A stretch of 64,000 nt of DNA from Orbilia blumenaviensis (Eukaryota > Ascomycota > Orbiliomycetes > Orbiliales > Orbiliaceae): assembly GCA_036872755.1 (NCBI GenBank), contig JAVHNS010000015.1, forward strand, positions 1,054,001-1,118,000. The letters run 5' to 3'. Shown here piece by piece: positions 11,801-22,733 of the stretch. Below the pieces are notes generated by a model that made no database searches, was not told where the DNA came from, and was given only the letters and a program-made list of their open reading frames with translations. The first letter of the stretch is position 1, and each line of letters opens with the position of its first letter. The position numbers and the translations under genes are program-made.

Positions 11801-12012
11801 GTCTCTGCGAACTCAATCAAGTTGATAACAATCGCATAGGAGAGCAGAGGAGAAGAGGAGGAGTACTTTTCGATCTCGAGAAGGTCATCAACATTGAAGG
11901 GTTCTGACCAGCCGCAGTCGACGAGGATTTTGATACCATTGTCGAGAAGGAGGAGGGAGGCCGAGGCGCGTGAGGCGGACTGAGCACCCAGCAGAGGGAT
12001 GAACTGAAACAT
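8888..12012 (-). CDS. CFT2: Cleavage and polyadenylation factor subunit CFT2 (CPSF100-like)
   Basis: Two exons, 11867-12012 and 8888-11741, with a 125-base intron, give 999 residues. The N-terminus MFQFIPLLGAQSASRAS..LLVDCGW, then LLTHPTLSHIGAYAHC and RIPVYCTYPVANLGR, is the metallo-beta-lactamase fold of CFT2/CPSF100. The zinc-binding HxHxDH of the nuclease paralogue (Ysh1/CPSF73) is replaced by HPTLSH, as known for this inactive subunit. A beta-CASP region follows (AGHTLGGTIW, SWNHLRDAHL, GGTVLIPTDSSAR). Acidic/Ser low-complexity inserts occupy about residues 455-500 and 600-690, and a conserved C-terminal domain ends the protein. It works in the nuclear complex that cuts and polyadenylates pre-mRNA. 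Housekeeping gene, single copy in fungi. Confidence 0.93.
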
Positions 12013-12249
12013 GTCTATATAGGAGTAGATGTTCTCGTCTACAGTATCATCGTATTGTTTTTATTATCTGTGTCCCGTTGAAAGGCTATCGCCGAAGCTG
12101 GAGAGTGAGGCCGATGATGGATACACCAGATGTGGGGGTGGGATATTGGGCGATGGTGTGGGCAATGTTATAGGTTCCCAAGTTGTCGAAGTGGAAGCGA
12201 AGAACATCGCGAAACTGGCCAGCACGTGTTGTCACCAGCCATTCGATCA

Positions 12250-12259
12250 GTCACGTGAC
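12250..12259. promoter_or_regulatory. GTCACGTGAC palindrome upstream of CFT2
   Basis: A perfect 10-base E-box palindrome, the bHLH (Cbf1-type) core, lies about 240 bases upstream of the CFT2 start. A second CACGTG lies about 30 bases away near 12223. Factor binding is inferred from the motif. Confidence 0.35.
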
Positions 12260-12289
12260 TATTTTGGGTGCCAAAATTAAAGTGTAATT

Positions 12290-13145
12290 TAAGGTCTTTC
12301 CGCCAATGAGTGAATGAATGGTATATGGGTGGGGGTCATGTGCATTATATACACTCCCAAGTCGCCCCAGAAGCTCTGGACGCTACCTGCCAGGTACTAA
12401 ATATATCATGCAAATGTAACCTGGCTTCGACATCTCTCCTTGTCAACGTCACCTAGTTTAAACCTCGAGCGTTCCATGGTAAATAAGCTATATAAGCTTA
12501 AGTTTTTAAGCTAGCATAACCTTGCGCCTATAGCCGTGAAAGCAAATCCCACTTCCATTCACTTGAACTAGTAAATATACATCGCAGGTTAGAAATAACA
12601 TCTAGAGTGGCATCCAACTGCTGGATATAGTCTATTGGATATTGCAACATCGATTGCAGTGGAACCAGATCAGAGTAGCCTTGCATGTGCCTGAGGCTAC
12701 CGGCCTAGGTACCTACCTAGGTACTTACCGGAACTTCCCAACTATTCAATTGATCAAGTCTATTCTCTTGCTGTCTGTACCCGAGGCTATCTTTTGACCG
12801 AAGTCAACTTCTCTGTCTCCTCGAGCAACAATATTAATAACATTCACTTGGCCAATAGCTATAGGTAGTTTGTTTTATATCATACGTACGTTGGCATTGA
12901 TAATACGATACCCCCATTGCACCGGGTAAGCCTACGTCGGACAAATTGTGCATAACGTATCGATGCAATCCATGGCTCGTAACTTATATACATGTATACA
13001 ATTACTTAAAAATACAAATAAGATACAACTAGCCTCGAAACCCGCCCCGCTATATACACATCCCGCGTCATCTAATGCCTGATAATGACATTCGCACTAT
13101 CAATGCGTCTAGACACCCACCTAAGTGGGTATAGCGTAGACGGAC
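12290..13145. other. Intergenic, no gene seen
   Basis: There is no supported coding region. Around 12704-12725 the self-complementary motif CCTAGGTA occurs twice in direct succession. Confidence 0.5.
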
Positions 13146-15347
13146 TTATACACCATTCATCCCAACAATGATCTCCGCTGCCGTCTTCCCTCCCGCTCCC
13201 AGGTCCCACCAATCAACACTAACCAACTGCACCTTCGTTCCTTTCGTCCCTTCCAATCCCCTCACCACCTCTTCAACCTTCGCATTCGCATCTTTTGCCT
13301 TAACCGCCAACATATCCTGCTCTCCAGCTCCACTCAACCCATTCAACACGTTATTCAAGATCTCAGCTGGCGTCAACGCCGCCGCTGTGCTAAGCTCATA
13401 CAAACCTCCCTTAGGCATAACCCCAGATGAGGGAACACTCATCCATCCGACTGTGTTAACCGATAGCTCCGGTAGTACGATATCAGGGTTTATGAAAAGT
13501 ACTTTATTGGATCCCTGTGTGATCTGTGCCAGTGTAGTATCCTTCAGGGTCTGGAAGTTGAAGTTCTTGGTACCACGCGCGTTGATAGGCATGTAAACCC
13601 ACTGCTCCAACTGTCTGATAGTCCCCATGAATTTAAACTGCACTTCATTGGAAGTCACCACTGTTCCATCTTCTAATGTGAAATCATCGTTGAAATTCGT
13701 ATGCGATATATCGAGAATTATTAGCTCCGCAGCGGCAGGGTTTGCTTCTAAGAACGTTTGAACTTGAGTGAGGAGATCGATCAGCCCTGGTTTAGCGCGG
13801 AGCCCGTGCTGGGAGTAGAATGAGTCGCTTTGGGGGTCATAGTATATCCTCAAATCGAAATGTCGAACTCCGCCATTTAGCTGTGCAAGGATATCTGAAC
13901 CCTGGGCCTTGGCGATGTGTCCGATAGAGCCCATAGTATACTGTCCCAAAACGGGTCCGAGATGAATGGGCGTCATTGAAAGCGGGTTGAAAGAGCCGTC
14001 CGAGGGCGCTGGGAGATAGTATTCAAAATTCCATAAGAAGGCGATGTCAGAGTACTTCATGAGCGAGAGAACTTGGTAGAAGGCGTAGGCGTGGGAGTCA
14101 TGCGTGCCGGGAATGTATAGGGATGAAAGAACGAGGGATTGTATCTTTGGATCAGACATCCAAGTCGATATCTTCTCGATCGCGCGAGGCGCCACGCTCC
14201 TCCTGGTCGGGGAAAGATAAGAAGATACTAATCGCCTGAAGAGTCCCTTAACACCAGAAACCGAGCCATCGAACCACCTTCTCCTCGCCACCGTAGTCTG
14301 TTTTAACCCAAGATTCTTAATCGCCGCATTAATCAACCCCAAGATATTCCCATTCTCAGACGTATTAATTATCGAAGCCAGCTTATACGGCAACCTCAAC
14401 GCCGGCGCCAAAACCGGATACAAAAACCCCACGATATCAACTAGAATATCCCCATCGATATCAATCGCCTCAATCGACGTCTGGAACCTCGTAACGCTCA
14501 GTTTTATATTTGCCACATTCGCAAGATTGGCACTCGATAACCCGCTGAAATCCATCTGCGCGGTTACCAGCACTGAAAACTTCTTCAGCTTCGCAACCGC
14601 ATCTTGATTCAGCTTCTTATATCTTGCTTTGAGCTTGATCTCAGCCGTGACATCGACAATAGCATTAACTGTCCAAAGATTTGCGCCAGTACCGGGGGTA
14701 ACAGACGCATAATTGCAATGAACATTCGGGTTCAAAACCTCCTTGATGGTAATATCGATATCTCCATTAACAGCAACCTTCTGCGGATTCTTCTTGATAT
14801 TCGCGAAAACCGCACCCAGATTCGCATCCAAAACACTATTGATCAATGGTCCCATAACACCCGGTCCAGTAAAGAAGTAGAAATCAAAGTCTCGACCCTT
14901 TGCAAGAATTTTGGCCGGAGCGAGCATAACCCCAGTTCGAAAATCTTGGCCAGTAACACCGGAATATGCTGTCTTCCAGGGCGTCATACCGATATCGACA
15001 TGAACACCACTATTTGCTGGCGATTGGAAGTTGAGTTTAAACGAAGACTGTAAGGGAATCCATCCGCTGGCTTCAATGCTATACCCAGAACTCGCAGAGT
15101 ACCGAGACATAGGGACAGAGCCAGGCGGATCCTTAGCCATGCGGGAGCTGTCGGTTGTGGTGAATGTTACAGGAACAGGCCAGTCGTTGAAAACATACAT
15201 GTCAGCGGAGGTACCGATCCCGCGTTCGCTGACATTTGACCGCTTTTCATGGAAGCTTAACTCGTGGGTTTGTGACGACGGTGGGCGAGGGACGGCAACA
15301 AGGGCGCTGGCTGCGCCCAGCAATGTAAGATGTGCGAAAGCCCTCAT
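13146..15347 (-). CDS. Secreted PI-PLC X-domain protein with long N-terminal domain
   Basis: Intronless, 733 residues, with a signal peptide at residues 1-17. The C-terminal half (about 400-733) is a phosphatidylinositol-specific phospholipase C X-like TIM barrel: IPGTHDSHAYAF (about 409-420) has the first catalytic His, GVRHFDLRIYYD (about 488) the substrate-binding Arg/Asp segment, YSQHGL (about 511) the second His, and LDISHTNF (about 540) follows. The first 370 residues, starting ADMYVFNDWPVPVTF, look beta-rich with many Val/Asn/Thr residues, and I recognise no family. Residues 350-395 are Arg/Ser-rich with KR/RR pairs, a possible cleavage site. It probably cleaves a phosphodiester in GPI or phosphatidylinositol outside the cell, but the substrate is unknown. 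A TTATATATAA element lies 74 bases upstream. Confidence 0.8.
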   Translation of the reverse strand: MRAFAHLTLLGAASALVAVPRPPSSQTHELSFHEKRSNVSERGIGTSADMYVFNDWPVPVTFTTTDSSRMAKDPPGSVPMSRYSASSGYSIEASGWIPLQSSFKLNFQSPANSGVHVDIGMTPWKTAYSGVTGQDFRTGVMLAPAKILAKGRDFDFYFFTGPGVMGPLINSVLDANLGAVFANIKKNPQKVAVNGDIDITIKEVLNPNVHCNYASVTPGTGANLWTVNAIVDVTAEIKLKARYKKLNQDAVAKLKKFSVLVTAQMDFSGLSSANLANVANIKLSVTRFQTSIEAIDIDGDILVDIVGFLYPVLAPALRLPYKLASIINTSENGNILGLINAAIKNLGLKQTTVARRRWFDGSVSGVKGLFRRLVSSYLSPTRRSVAPRAIEKISTWMSDPKIQSLVLSSLYIPGTHDSHAYAFYQVLSLMKYSDIAFLWNFEYYLPAPSDGSFNPLSMTPIHLGPVLGQYTMGSIGHIAKAQGSDILAQLNGGVRHFDLRIYYDPQSDSFYSQHGLRAKPGLIDLLTQVQTFLEANPAAAELIILDISHTNFNDDFTLEDGTVVTSNEVQFKFMGTIRQLEQWVYMPINARGTKNFNFQTLKDTTLAQITQGSNKVLFINPDIVLPELSVNTVGWMSVPSSGVMPKGGLYELSTAAALTPAEILNNVLNGLSGAGEQDMLAVKAKDANAKVEEVVRGLEGTKGTKVQLVSVDWWDLGAGGKTAAEIIVGMNGV

Positions 15348-15430
15348 CTTTTAGATGGGGTATATAAAGATCCTAAAGGGTAGTAAGAGGGCAGTGGCGG
15401 CGGATTATACCCACATATGTTTATATATAA

Positions 15431-17070
15431 AAAAAGAAGATTCGGGACCAAGATGATAATGTACCCAACTGGCGCTAGCCTGGTTCCAGCAGACAAAATC
15501 CAATCGATTAAATCAACAAAGCTTCACGCATGAATCCAAACTCACGACCGGCAACAATGCGCATCTTATATACACCCTCTCAACCCTCCAATCCCACCCC
15601 GCTTCTCACCCACACAGCCGTTAACAATATCACTCACACCTACCAAAACTAGCCCATCCCACCGATGCACCACACTCTTATCATTCACCATTTCCAATCC
15701 CAAGCTTTTTTTGGGCTTACTCTATCCACCATACCGGACTTGGCGATTTCTGGGGCTTCTTGAGACGTCACGGTGATAACCGAGGATTGCAGTTGTATGG
15801 GGAGTGTACCGTTAAAGTAACGGTGAGATGGCGCATTGACTGGATTGGGGGGCTGGGTGGACATGGGGTCATTGTACCTAGTAGAGTTTATTAGAGCAGG
15901 GGTTCAGTAGTAGGTGTTTATCGATAGCTAATAGAGCCTGGAGTTGATTGTGATCACTGCTTCTCGCATTGTTAAGTTAGCGGTGCGACACTAAAAAAAG
16001 ATCGTGGAAATACGATTTCCATCAATGCGATTGTGTCCGGTATGCAGGAAATGAAGATCATTGAATCCAACCTCACTCCCGCGAAATTGTCCCTCGGTGC
16101 CTTACATACGACCTATGCGGGTATCGCATTGTATGTACATTACTGCACCCTAATAAAATACTCACATGTGGGAGCAACCCTGGAAAAATATCAAAAAATG
16201 GCAACCTAAACCTAGACTCCCTTTTTCAGACTAAACAAGAAAAAGCGTGCGGGGAAACATTGGATATCGGTTTAATCCCTCCTTTTAGCTTTTGCATGAC
16301 GGTCAGATTGTCGATTATTACCTTAGTCTTCAACAGGGAGGTTTTAAGGCAAGGATTCCTGGTGTCGCGAGAAGAGTATCGATTAGGAAGGCGGTTCGAA
16401 GCTGGAGTTTGTTGGATTTTGTGTGTTGCCTTGGTGTTCTATGATTAGGACATGAATAGAAATATAACGGCGAGGCGGAATAACTCAATCAAAAATACCC
16501 TTTTTATTCGAAGGCATAAATCAATTATATCAACGGATCTGTTTCTCTATATTTCAATATGACATATCGGATGGCGTTGCTCCAACTGCGCTTTTATTGT
16601 AAACTTGGCAGCGGGCTGCACACGCAAAAATGCAACAGGCCCAACGACTAACTCGCTCCGCAACTGAATATGAGGATAGCCGAAACCCCGTGGTCGTAGA
16701 CTTCAAGAGCGGGCTGGTCTTGTAGGAGCGGGCAACCTGCTGTGGATTTCCTATACGCACCGATAGCTTAAGAACCGCAAATTCGCCCGTCTTTGGACCC
16801 CTTCAAACCCTTATTGATAGCTGTTCTGTGTATATAAACCCCCCTCAACTGGAGAAATTGTTCCATTTCTTTAATTCCATCTTTTGTTCCTTGTCGTTAC
16901 GTCAAAAGAATCTTGAAGCGCTTCATTCATATCATCACTTTTTATCCGCTCCATATATCAAACAGGTTAGAACATTCTGCTCCATTCTCTTATCTTCTAG
17001 CTCAAAGCTATTGATCACAGTTTCTTCCATAGGGTTCCCCGAGCATAACTCTTCCAAAAGCCTCCTCAAA
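15431..17070. other. 1.6 kb intergenic, no gene seen
   Basis: Frames here are short and lack any family signature. The final 230 bases are a CT-rich leader-like region that probably belonged to the decayed gene at 17071. Confidence 0.5.
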
Positions 17071-17750
17071 ATGGCTTCCAAGATGTTTGGAACCAAACAC
17101 GCCATCGGCATCAATGCCTCAGAGGGGATTATCAAAACCGACAGAGCCCTCGTGGCTCCATAGAAACCTTCGAACCCATCTGGTTCGAGGTTTCAAACAG
17201 ATTTCGGAGGAAGCCTGGTCATTCCTGATGGCACTTTTGATGCACACTGGTTTGACATGGAAGTATTCTGGTCTCGGGCCGCTAGAACTCTGAGGCCCGC
17301 CGGCACAGATGTGATCTGGGCCGGGGGCCTGTGGTATGAAGGCGGTGGCTCCGAACCCAGCATACGAGCGGGTGGTCACCGCCATGCAGAGTATGTTGCG
17401 GCGGCTTGATAAATATGAAACTCCAGGCAATAAAGTCGATATCTGGTCACAAGTCGGGCTTCAGATGCCTTAGATGCTTGGGCAGCCCATCAGCGTTTTC
17501 GACAGAGCGCAGTTCGAACGGGCGGAGTGGGGAACGGATAACCCCAGGGCGCCGTCGGGGAATTATTTCCCGCGGCCTATCCACCCCAAACCCTGGATGC
17601 CATGGAAGCGATGGTGGGAACCTGGAGCACGGTTAGTAGATGGAGGAGAGGGGACGAACCAAAGTGGGAACGGAGGAAGATGTGATCAGGGAGATGAGAA
17701 GAGGCATTGAAGGCATATCAAGGGGGGTTATAGTTAGAATACGTAGATAA
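17071..17750 (+). pseudogene. Decayed SAM-dependent methyltransferase
   Basis: Pieces of a class I methyltransferase (trans-aconitate methyltransferase/Crg1-like) can be read in order across all three frames. Frame 1 (17071-17409) holds GTFDAHWFDMEVFWSRAART then LRPAG, resembling the AHWFD..FW..AARVLRPGG block, and is interrupted by a TAG at 17161. Frame 2 (from 17384) reads LRRLDKYETPGNK, a stop at about 17471, then VFDRAQFERAEWGTD and PWKRWWEPGARLV. Frame 3 (from 17664) reads VGTEEDVIREMRRGIEG, the usual C-terminus. At least two premature stops and two frame changes mean no full protein is made, and the N-terminal SAM-binding motif is missing or unrecognisable. The family is judged from remembered motifs. 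Confidence 0.6.
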
Positions 17751-18228
17751 AATAGAGAGGAGGACTTTGCTATGGCTAGCCCCAGGCCTAGAATTAAAAT
17801 ATCTAAATGATATCCAAGGAAATAGCTGCCAATACACAATATCTACGTTTTTCAATTCAGCATCCTTTTTTTAACTAAGCTTATGCTCTCCCATATGCAT
17901 GACGTAACATGTCGATTCATTTGAGCACTACAACTAATTTATCTCGAAAATAAGACGCAAATATGCCAGTCCGGTACATTGTTCAAAGACGAGCTATGTA
18001 AACTCACCCCTTAAGTTCCGGGGTACCTACCAGCCTTAGGTACAAACATTCGCACCTTCATCTCCAGGCGATCTCGATCAAAAATATTTAGAATTGGAAC
18101 GGTGGAATATATCAGCATTAGGTCAATGCGTAATAGTACTATTTCATTTTCCTGTGTACCATTGCCTATATCATAAACCAACAACAGTCTGGCCACGAGA
18201 CTGTTACTAAACGTCCAGTGTTTTCCAG
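17751..18228. other. Intergenic, no gene seen
   Basis: This lies between the pseudogene and the 3' end of the minus-strand secreted protein gene. Nothing is supported here. Confidence 0.5.
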
Positions 18229-18825
18229 CTAATAAAGCGTAACACTTGGCTTAATACAAGTCGGCACCACCGTCTTCGTGATCGCGCAAGCGCAAGGGTT
18301 AGGGCATGGATCCTTTGTAATAGTCGTAGTGGTAGGTGGTTGCGTAGCACAACAGCACGGCGCCAGTACCGTCGTAGTCGGCAATTGTCTCTTCTCAACC
18401 AGTTCAACCTCCTCGCGCTTCTCGATGTCGAGGTATCTACATGGAACGCAGAGATATTCCGGGCAGATTGGTGGACGTTTGTAGATTAGGGTTACAGTTG
18501 AAGTGGTCGAGATTGGGCAGGGGCCGCAAGATCTCGTAACGATTGGGGTGGTGATGACGGTTGGACGTGGGGAGAGGGTCACCAGAGTGAAGGAACGGGT
18601 TAGCGTGGGTTTGATGGTGATTATGGTTGGTAGGATCGGTTCGGCTGGGTCCCTGGTTGGCAGGATTGGTTCGATTGAGTCTCTAGTTTGGGCAGAAGCG
18701 CTGTTGACGATATGGATTACAGGTTAATGATGCGTATTCTGGATAGTAGGCATTGGCCTTATGGGTATAAATATATATTACCAAGTTGTGACAGCTAACG
18801 CGGCGAGGAAGCTAGTGATCTTCAT
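18229..18825 (-). CDS. Small secreted Cys- and Thr-rich protein
   Basis: Two exons on the minus strand, 18782-18825 and 18229-18700, are joined over an 81-base GT..AG intron and give 171 residues. The first exon is only 44 bases and encodes most of a signal peptide (MKITSFLAALAVTT, then CASAQ after the junction), which strongly supports the model. The mature part starts with a short duplicated segment (EPILPT twice), then a Thr/Pro-rich stretch with 12 cysteines, including CGPC, a CCC triplet and CPNPCAC. Two Lys-Arg pairs near the middle (IEKRE and VEKRQ) fit Kex2 processing. I recognise no family. Size, secretion and Cys content are those of many fungal effector candidates or wall proteins; no function is claimed. 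Confidence 0.65.
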
Positions 18826-18849
18826 CTTGGAATCGAGGGTCTTTATATC

Positions 18850-21800
18850 AATGTCGGCCGACTTCGTAAAAAATATTCAGACAATATTATACAGAACGTA
18901 TCCGAGACCACAGAGCGTGCATATATATACGGTAGTAACTCTAACCAGATTCAATTCTTCTCATACGGATGCTCTCCTGCGCGGACATGAGCTTCTCCTT
19001 TTATACCTATTTACAAAATATAATTTTACAATACTTCTAGTTATTTGCGCTTCCAAACGTTATTACCCACGGTAACCTGATATTAATATTCCCGTTCAGC
19101 CGTTGGCCAAAAGTCTGGAGCTTATCGTTACACTATCTTTCGTTTCCGCTCTTTCCCATAACGAGATGCCGAAAGTCCACATGAAAGCTATCGCGGGAAT
19201 GGGATTTCCCAGCTGTTATATCCAACCGCTCACACCTGGAATGTGCTACTCCGCAGCCGTAGGTTAGTTTAGACTCACCCGACGGAATGAAGACTAACGT
19301 TAGCGAAAAACAGACACTCTTCCCTTCGCCGGCTAATATATTGTCCTTAATGGAAAAATAGGATATGGTAACACAAAATTCCCTCATGACTTGGCTATGT
19401 CTGTATCAAAATTATTTTTCTCTTTTTTGCGTCTTCTCACCAAGGTTGGAGGTGGGAAGGAGGTTTCGAATCTTCGATTCGCTAGGACGCCGCCAATCAT
19501 TTTGGGGTGTAGGCGAGTTTTTGGGGCCTGCCTTGTCAGGTACCATGCATGTCGTACGGGGATTTTGCCTCTTCCCTTCGGCTGGTAGGGCCGGTGGGGA
19601 CATCATGTAGCCGAGAAATTGGCCTATCATTTATGACCATTTCATCTTGTATTTTCTCTCTCTCTATTTTCCATCTCCATTTGATTTTGCAAATTTCATG
19701 TTCGCAGTACTAGGCATTGAGTTTGTAAACGTAAACAAAAATTTTGAATGTTCTCCTAAATCTCCCAATGCGAAGTTTAGACGCGAGTCTTTGTCGTTTG
19801 CAACGCTTGGGTTGGGTGTTTCCAAAATTTCAAAGCGATGCATGAGCCAGGCCCGCCTTTGATGTTCGTTGTTGGAGTCGTGAAGTAAACATGCGCACGC
19901 TAAAATGCGTCGATGAGATCAAACAAAGAATTAGCACAAGGCAGCGCCTAGACTAAATTACAAAGAATGAGAAGTGAAGGAAGAACAATAGGTATAGAAA
20001 AAGAAGAAAGAATAGTAATAAAGGAAGAAGAAAGAGGGATTGTAATATGGCCAGGCTAGGCTAGTCTACTCTACCCACATCCTTTCTAATGCTGTTTCTG
20101 ATCATATGTTTCTACTCAACTTTGTGTTGTCTGGTCTGTGTCTGGTTCCAACGAGACCAGTTTCTACCGCGAAGGATGGTCGGCTGGGCGCGAGTAATAC
20201 TTACCTAGCTTAGGCATACATTGGCAGTCAGTTTTGAATGCCGTCAAGCAAGTATGGAAAATATTGAGAAGATACGAAGTACATCCACCTGATATTTGTT
20301 CCTAGCATCCATTCCCATAATAAATTTGACCTGTCGATCGGTCGGCTGGCCGATCGAGGAGCTCATCACCACGAATCCCGATCTTGATGTTGTGCCGTAG
20401 CCCGCATGCATTCTTCATCTGGCATGCAACAGCGCATGAGTTGGACAACGTTAGGTTCCAACATCCAGCCCCAACATAATCCAGCCTTCGAATCTCGCGG
20501 CATGAAATGACACGAAACTTGTCAGATCCACTGCCAAAAGAATAACTCGCAGACATATGATCCCGATAGCCAAGATGACACCATTGTCATGGGATCACTC
20601 TTTTTATAGTAAGACCCAATGAACCCGCCCGGGCCGATGTTGCCAAGCCCCTTAAAAGTATTAATCCGAGATATATATTGATATACGAGATTACATATTT
20701 GTGAATCTGGTATTTTGGCATCGATCTGCGGTAGAGTGGTATCAGATCTTGAGGTTTTAATCTTGTGATCTAGAATATCAATAGCGGCTCCTGCATGAAG
20801 ACGTCGATCACTGGGGTCGGGCGGACGAGATACCCGATGTTGCTCCACCAGGGCTAACTTACTTTGCAAATGCGAGTTGGCCATACATACCCTTCTGCGA
20901 TAGACACCATTTCGAGCGCGCAACATCAATATTGTGTCCTGATTCTGGCACAATATTAACTTTGGAGTATACGGCGAATATTTAAGTAATGAACTCGGCT
21001 CAGATCAGGTCTATACATATATATGATAATGGGGCCCTTGAGGCCCTATAACTTAGACTAAATGTCCTTGATTAAGTCAATGTTTCTCGAGGCTTTTGCT
21101 TCAAAGTAGTTCTCTACAACTAGCTCTATCTGGGCTTCTCATTGCAATTGTAATCGTAATACTTCGTGCAGAATCTGGGTTTCTGTAGCCTTTGTCGCAT
21201 TTCCATAAAACGTCTAACGTTAATGCTAGAATAGCATACAATCATGCCGAAATCCCACAGGTGCACAGGCCACCCGCACCGGAAATCGGATCTCACTTCT
21301 AAGGACATGTATATATCCACTCCTACTCCATCGAAAACCTTCTTTCGCACCCTTGCAAGCCATCGCGGGTCTTGGCTCGTCGATCCGAAGGCTTGGCCCC
21401 GCTTTCCCATCGTCGGGACCCACCAACCCTGCCCCTCGGCTTCCAGAATTTCTAAGCCCCGTTGATCCTCAATATATTCCAAACCGGTTGCTGTAGATTT
21501 TATTTCTCTGAGCGAATCATTCCTGCTTATGAAAAACCATCACCTGTTCCTTCTCTCAAAGCGCATGCAGACAAATTGACAACAATTTAATATAAAAAAT
21601 TATATCTCCAAAACCAAGTTTATTACTTCCCTGCAGAGATGACGTCTCGACCCCGTTCAAGAGGTAGATACAGACGTGACCAGACTAGGCTGCCGAATCT
21701 CACTGCTCTCTCCGTCTATCGATAACCCATAAACTTGCGACAACCCGACGGCCCAAAGGTCCTAGCTTCCACCACTCCACCCCTCTCTTTTTAAAACTCA

Positions 21801-22640
21801 TGAAAGGAATAATCCCTACCCCGCCACCAGTTTCGAACAACGGTCGGTAGCACGGTCGGGGAATTTTTTTCTTTTAAAAGACAGCTTTATAAATGGCTTG
21901 ACCTTGATACTCATATAGATGTTTCCCAATTGGAAATGCCGATGTATATTTCCGAATTTTTCTGCCGGTCGACGTATTCCCGGCAGGGATTTGTCCGGGT
22001 CCCTGGCGCTTCTAGTCTGTAGACGAGAAGTTTTTGACTGAGCAGGTTAATATAAAGTATATTGAGCCGGCTGGGGGGATACGAGTCGGCGTAAGGCTAC
22101 GGCTTCTTTTGTCCTTTCCTCATTCTTTCTTGTTCGCGGTACAGATTTATAGTGCCAACATATGTAATATCAGAAAAAGACGTCGACTGTACAGATATCC
22201 AATTGGCCAGGTTTTGATTCTCCAAGCTGTAGAAGCCGCACAGACGGAACTGAATATAGCCATATCTATGCACCCCTCAAAAAAAAAAGACCCATAGGAA
22301 AAACATACAAAGATCCTCATATAGACCCTAATATAGTATGCAAGGGAGAAAAAAAACTCCCTCTTCGGACCGTAGAATCCCCCGTATTTTTTTGATAATA
22401 TTCCGGTTTCCAGAAATCTCTCGGCCACGAGGTTCAAGGTCTCGGACATGGACCAGCTTTGTATGTACGTTCATGTATAGTCACGTATGTATGGTAATAA
22501 AACCCCGCTGTGGGGAGAAATGAAAAAGGGTTCTACACTCATGCACGGTCATGACCGAGAATATATAAATCTAGCCAGTTCAGCATCAATACTTCTAAGT
22601 TCGGGAAGAGTTTTCATCCATTCCATCGTCTTCTTCTTGA
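18850..22640. other. 3.8 kb gene-poor stretch
   Basis: There is no confident gene. One weak candidate is listed separately at 20302. An 8-bp inverted repeat TCGATCGG/CCGATCGA lies at 20334-20357. Purine-rich sequence runs around 19960-20040. Confidence 0.45.
20302..20556 (-). CDS. Weak candidate: 84-residue Cys-containing protein
   Basis: An 84-residue frame with six cysteines in its last 66 residues (ISCREI, GAGCWNLTLSNSC, VACQMKNAC and a terminal Cys). The minus strand has CTATAAAAAG about 50 bases upstream of this ATG. There is no signal peptide, and no convincing upstream exon with one was found. It could be a real small protein, the last exon of a longer gene, or chance. Confidence 0.2.
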   Translation of the reverse strand: MSASYSFGSGSDKFRVISCREIRRLDYVGAGCWNLTLSNSCAVACQMKNACGLRHNIKIGIRGDELLDRPADRSTGQIYYGNGC

Positions 22641-22733
22641 AGTATATATTTTTTTTCAACTTTGCCGGCCTGGCGCTGTTTGTACATATCTCGATAGGAC
22701 TCTGGACTTGAAGTCTCACTTTTATTCCATAAA

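Noticed and set aside
12704..12725. Repeated CCTAGGTA motif
   Set aside because: Short self-complementary motif common in ascomycete intergenic DNA; no sign of a site with a known function.
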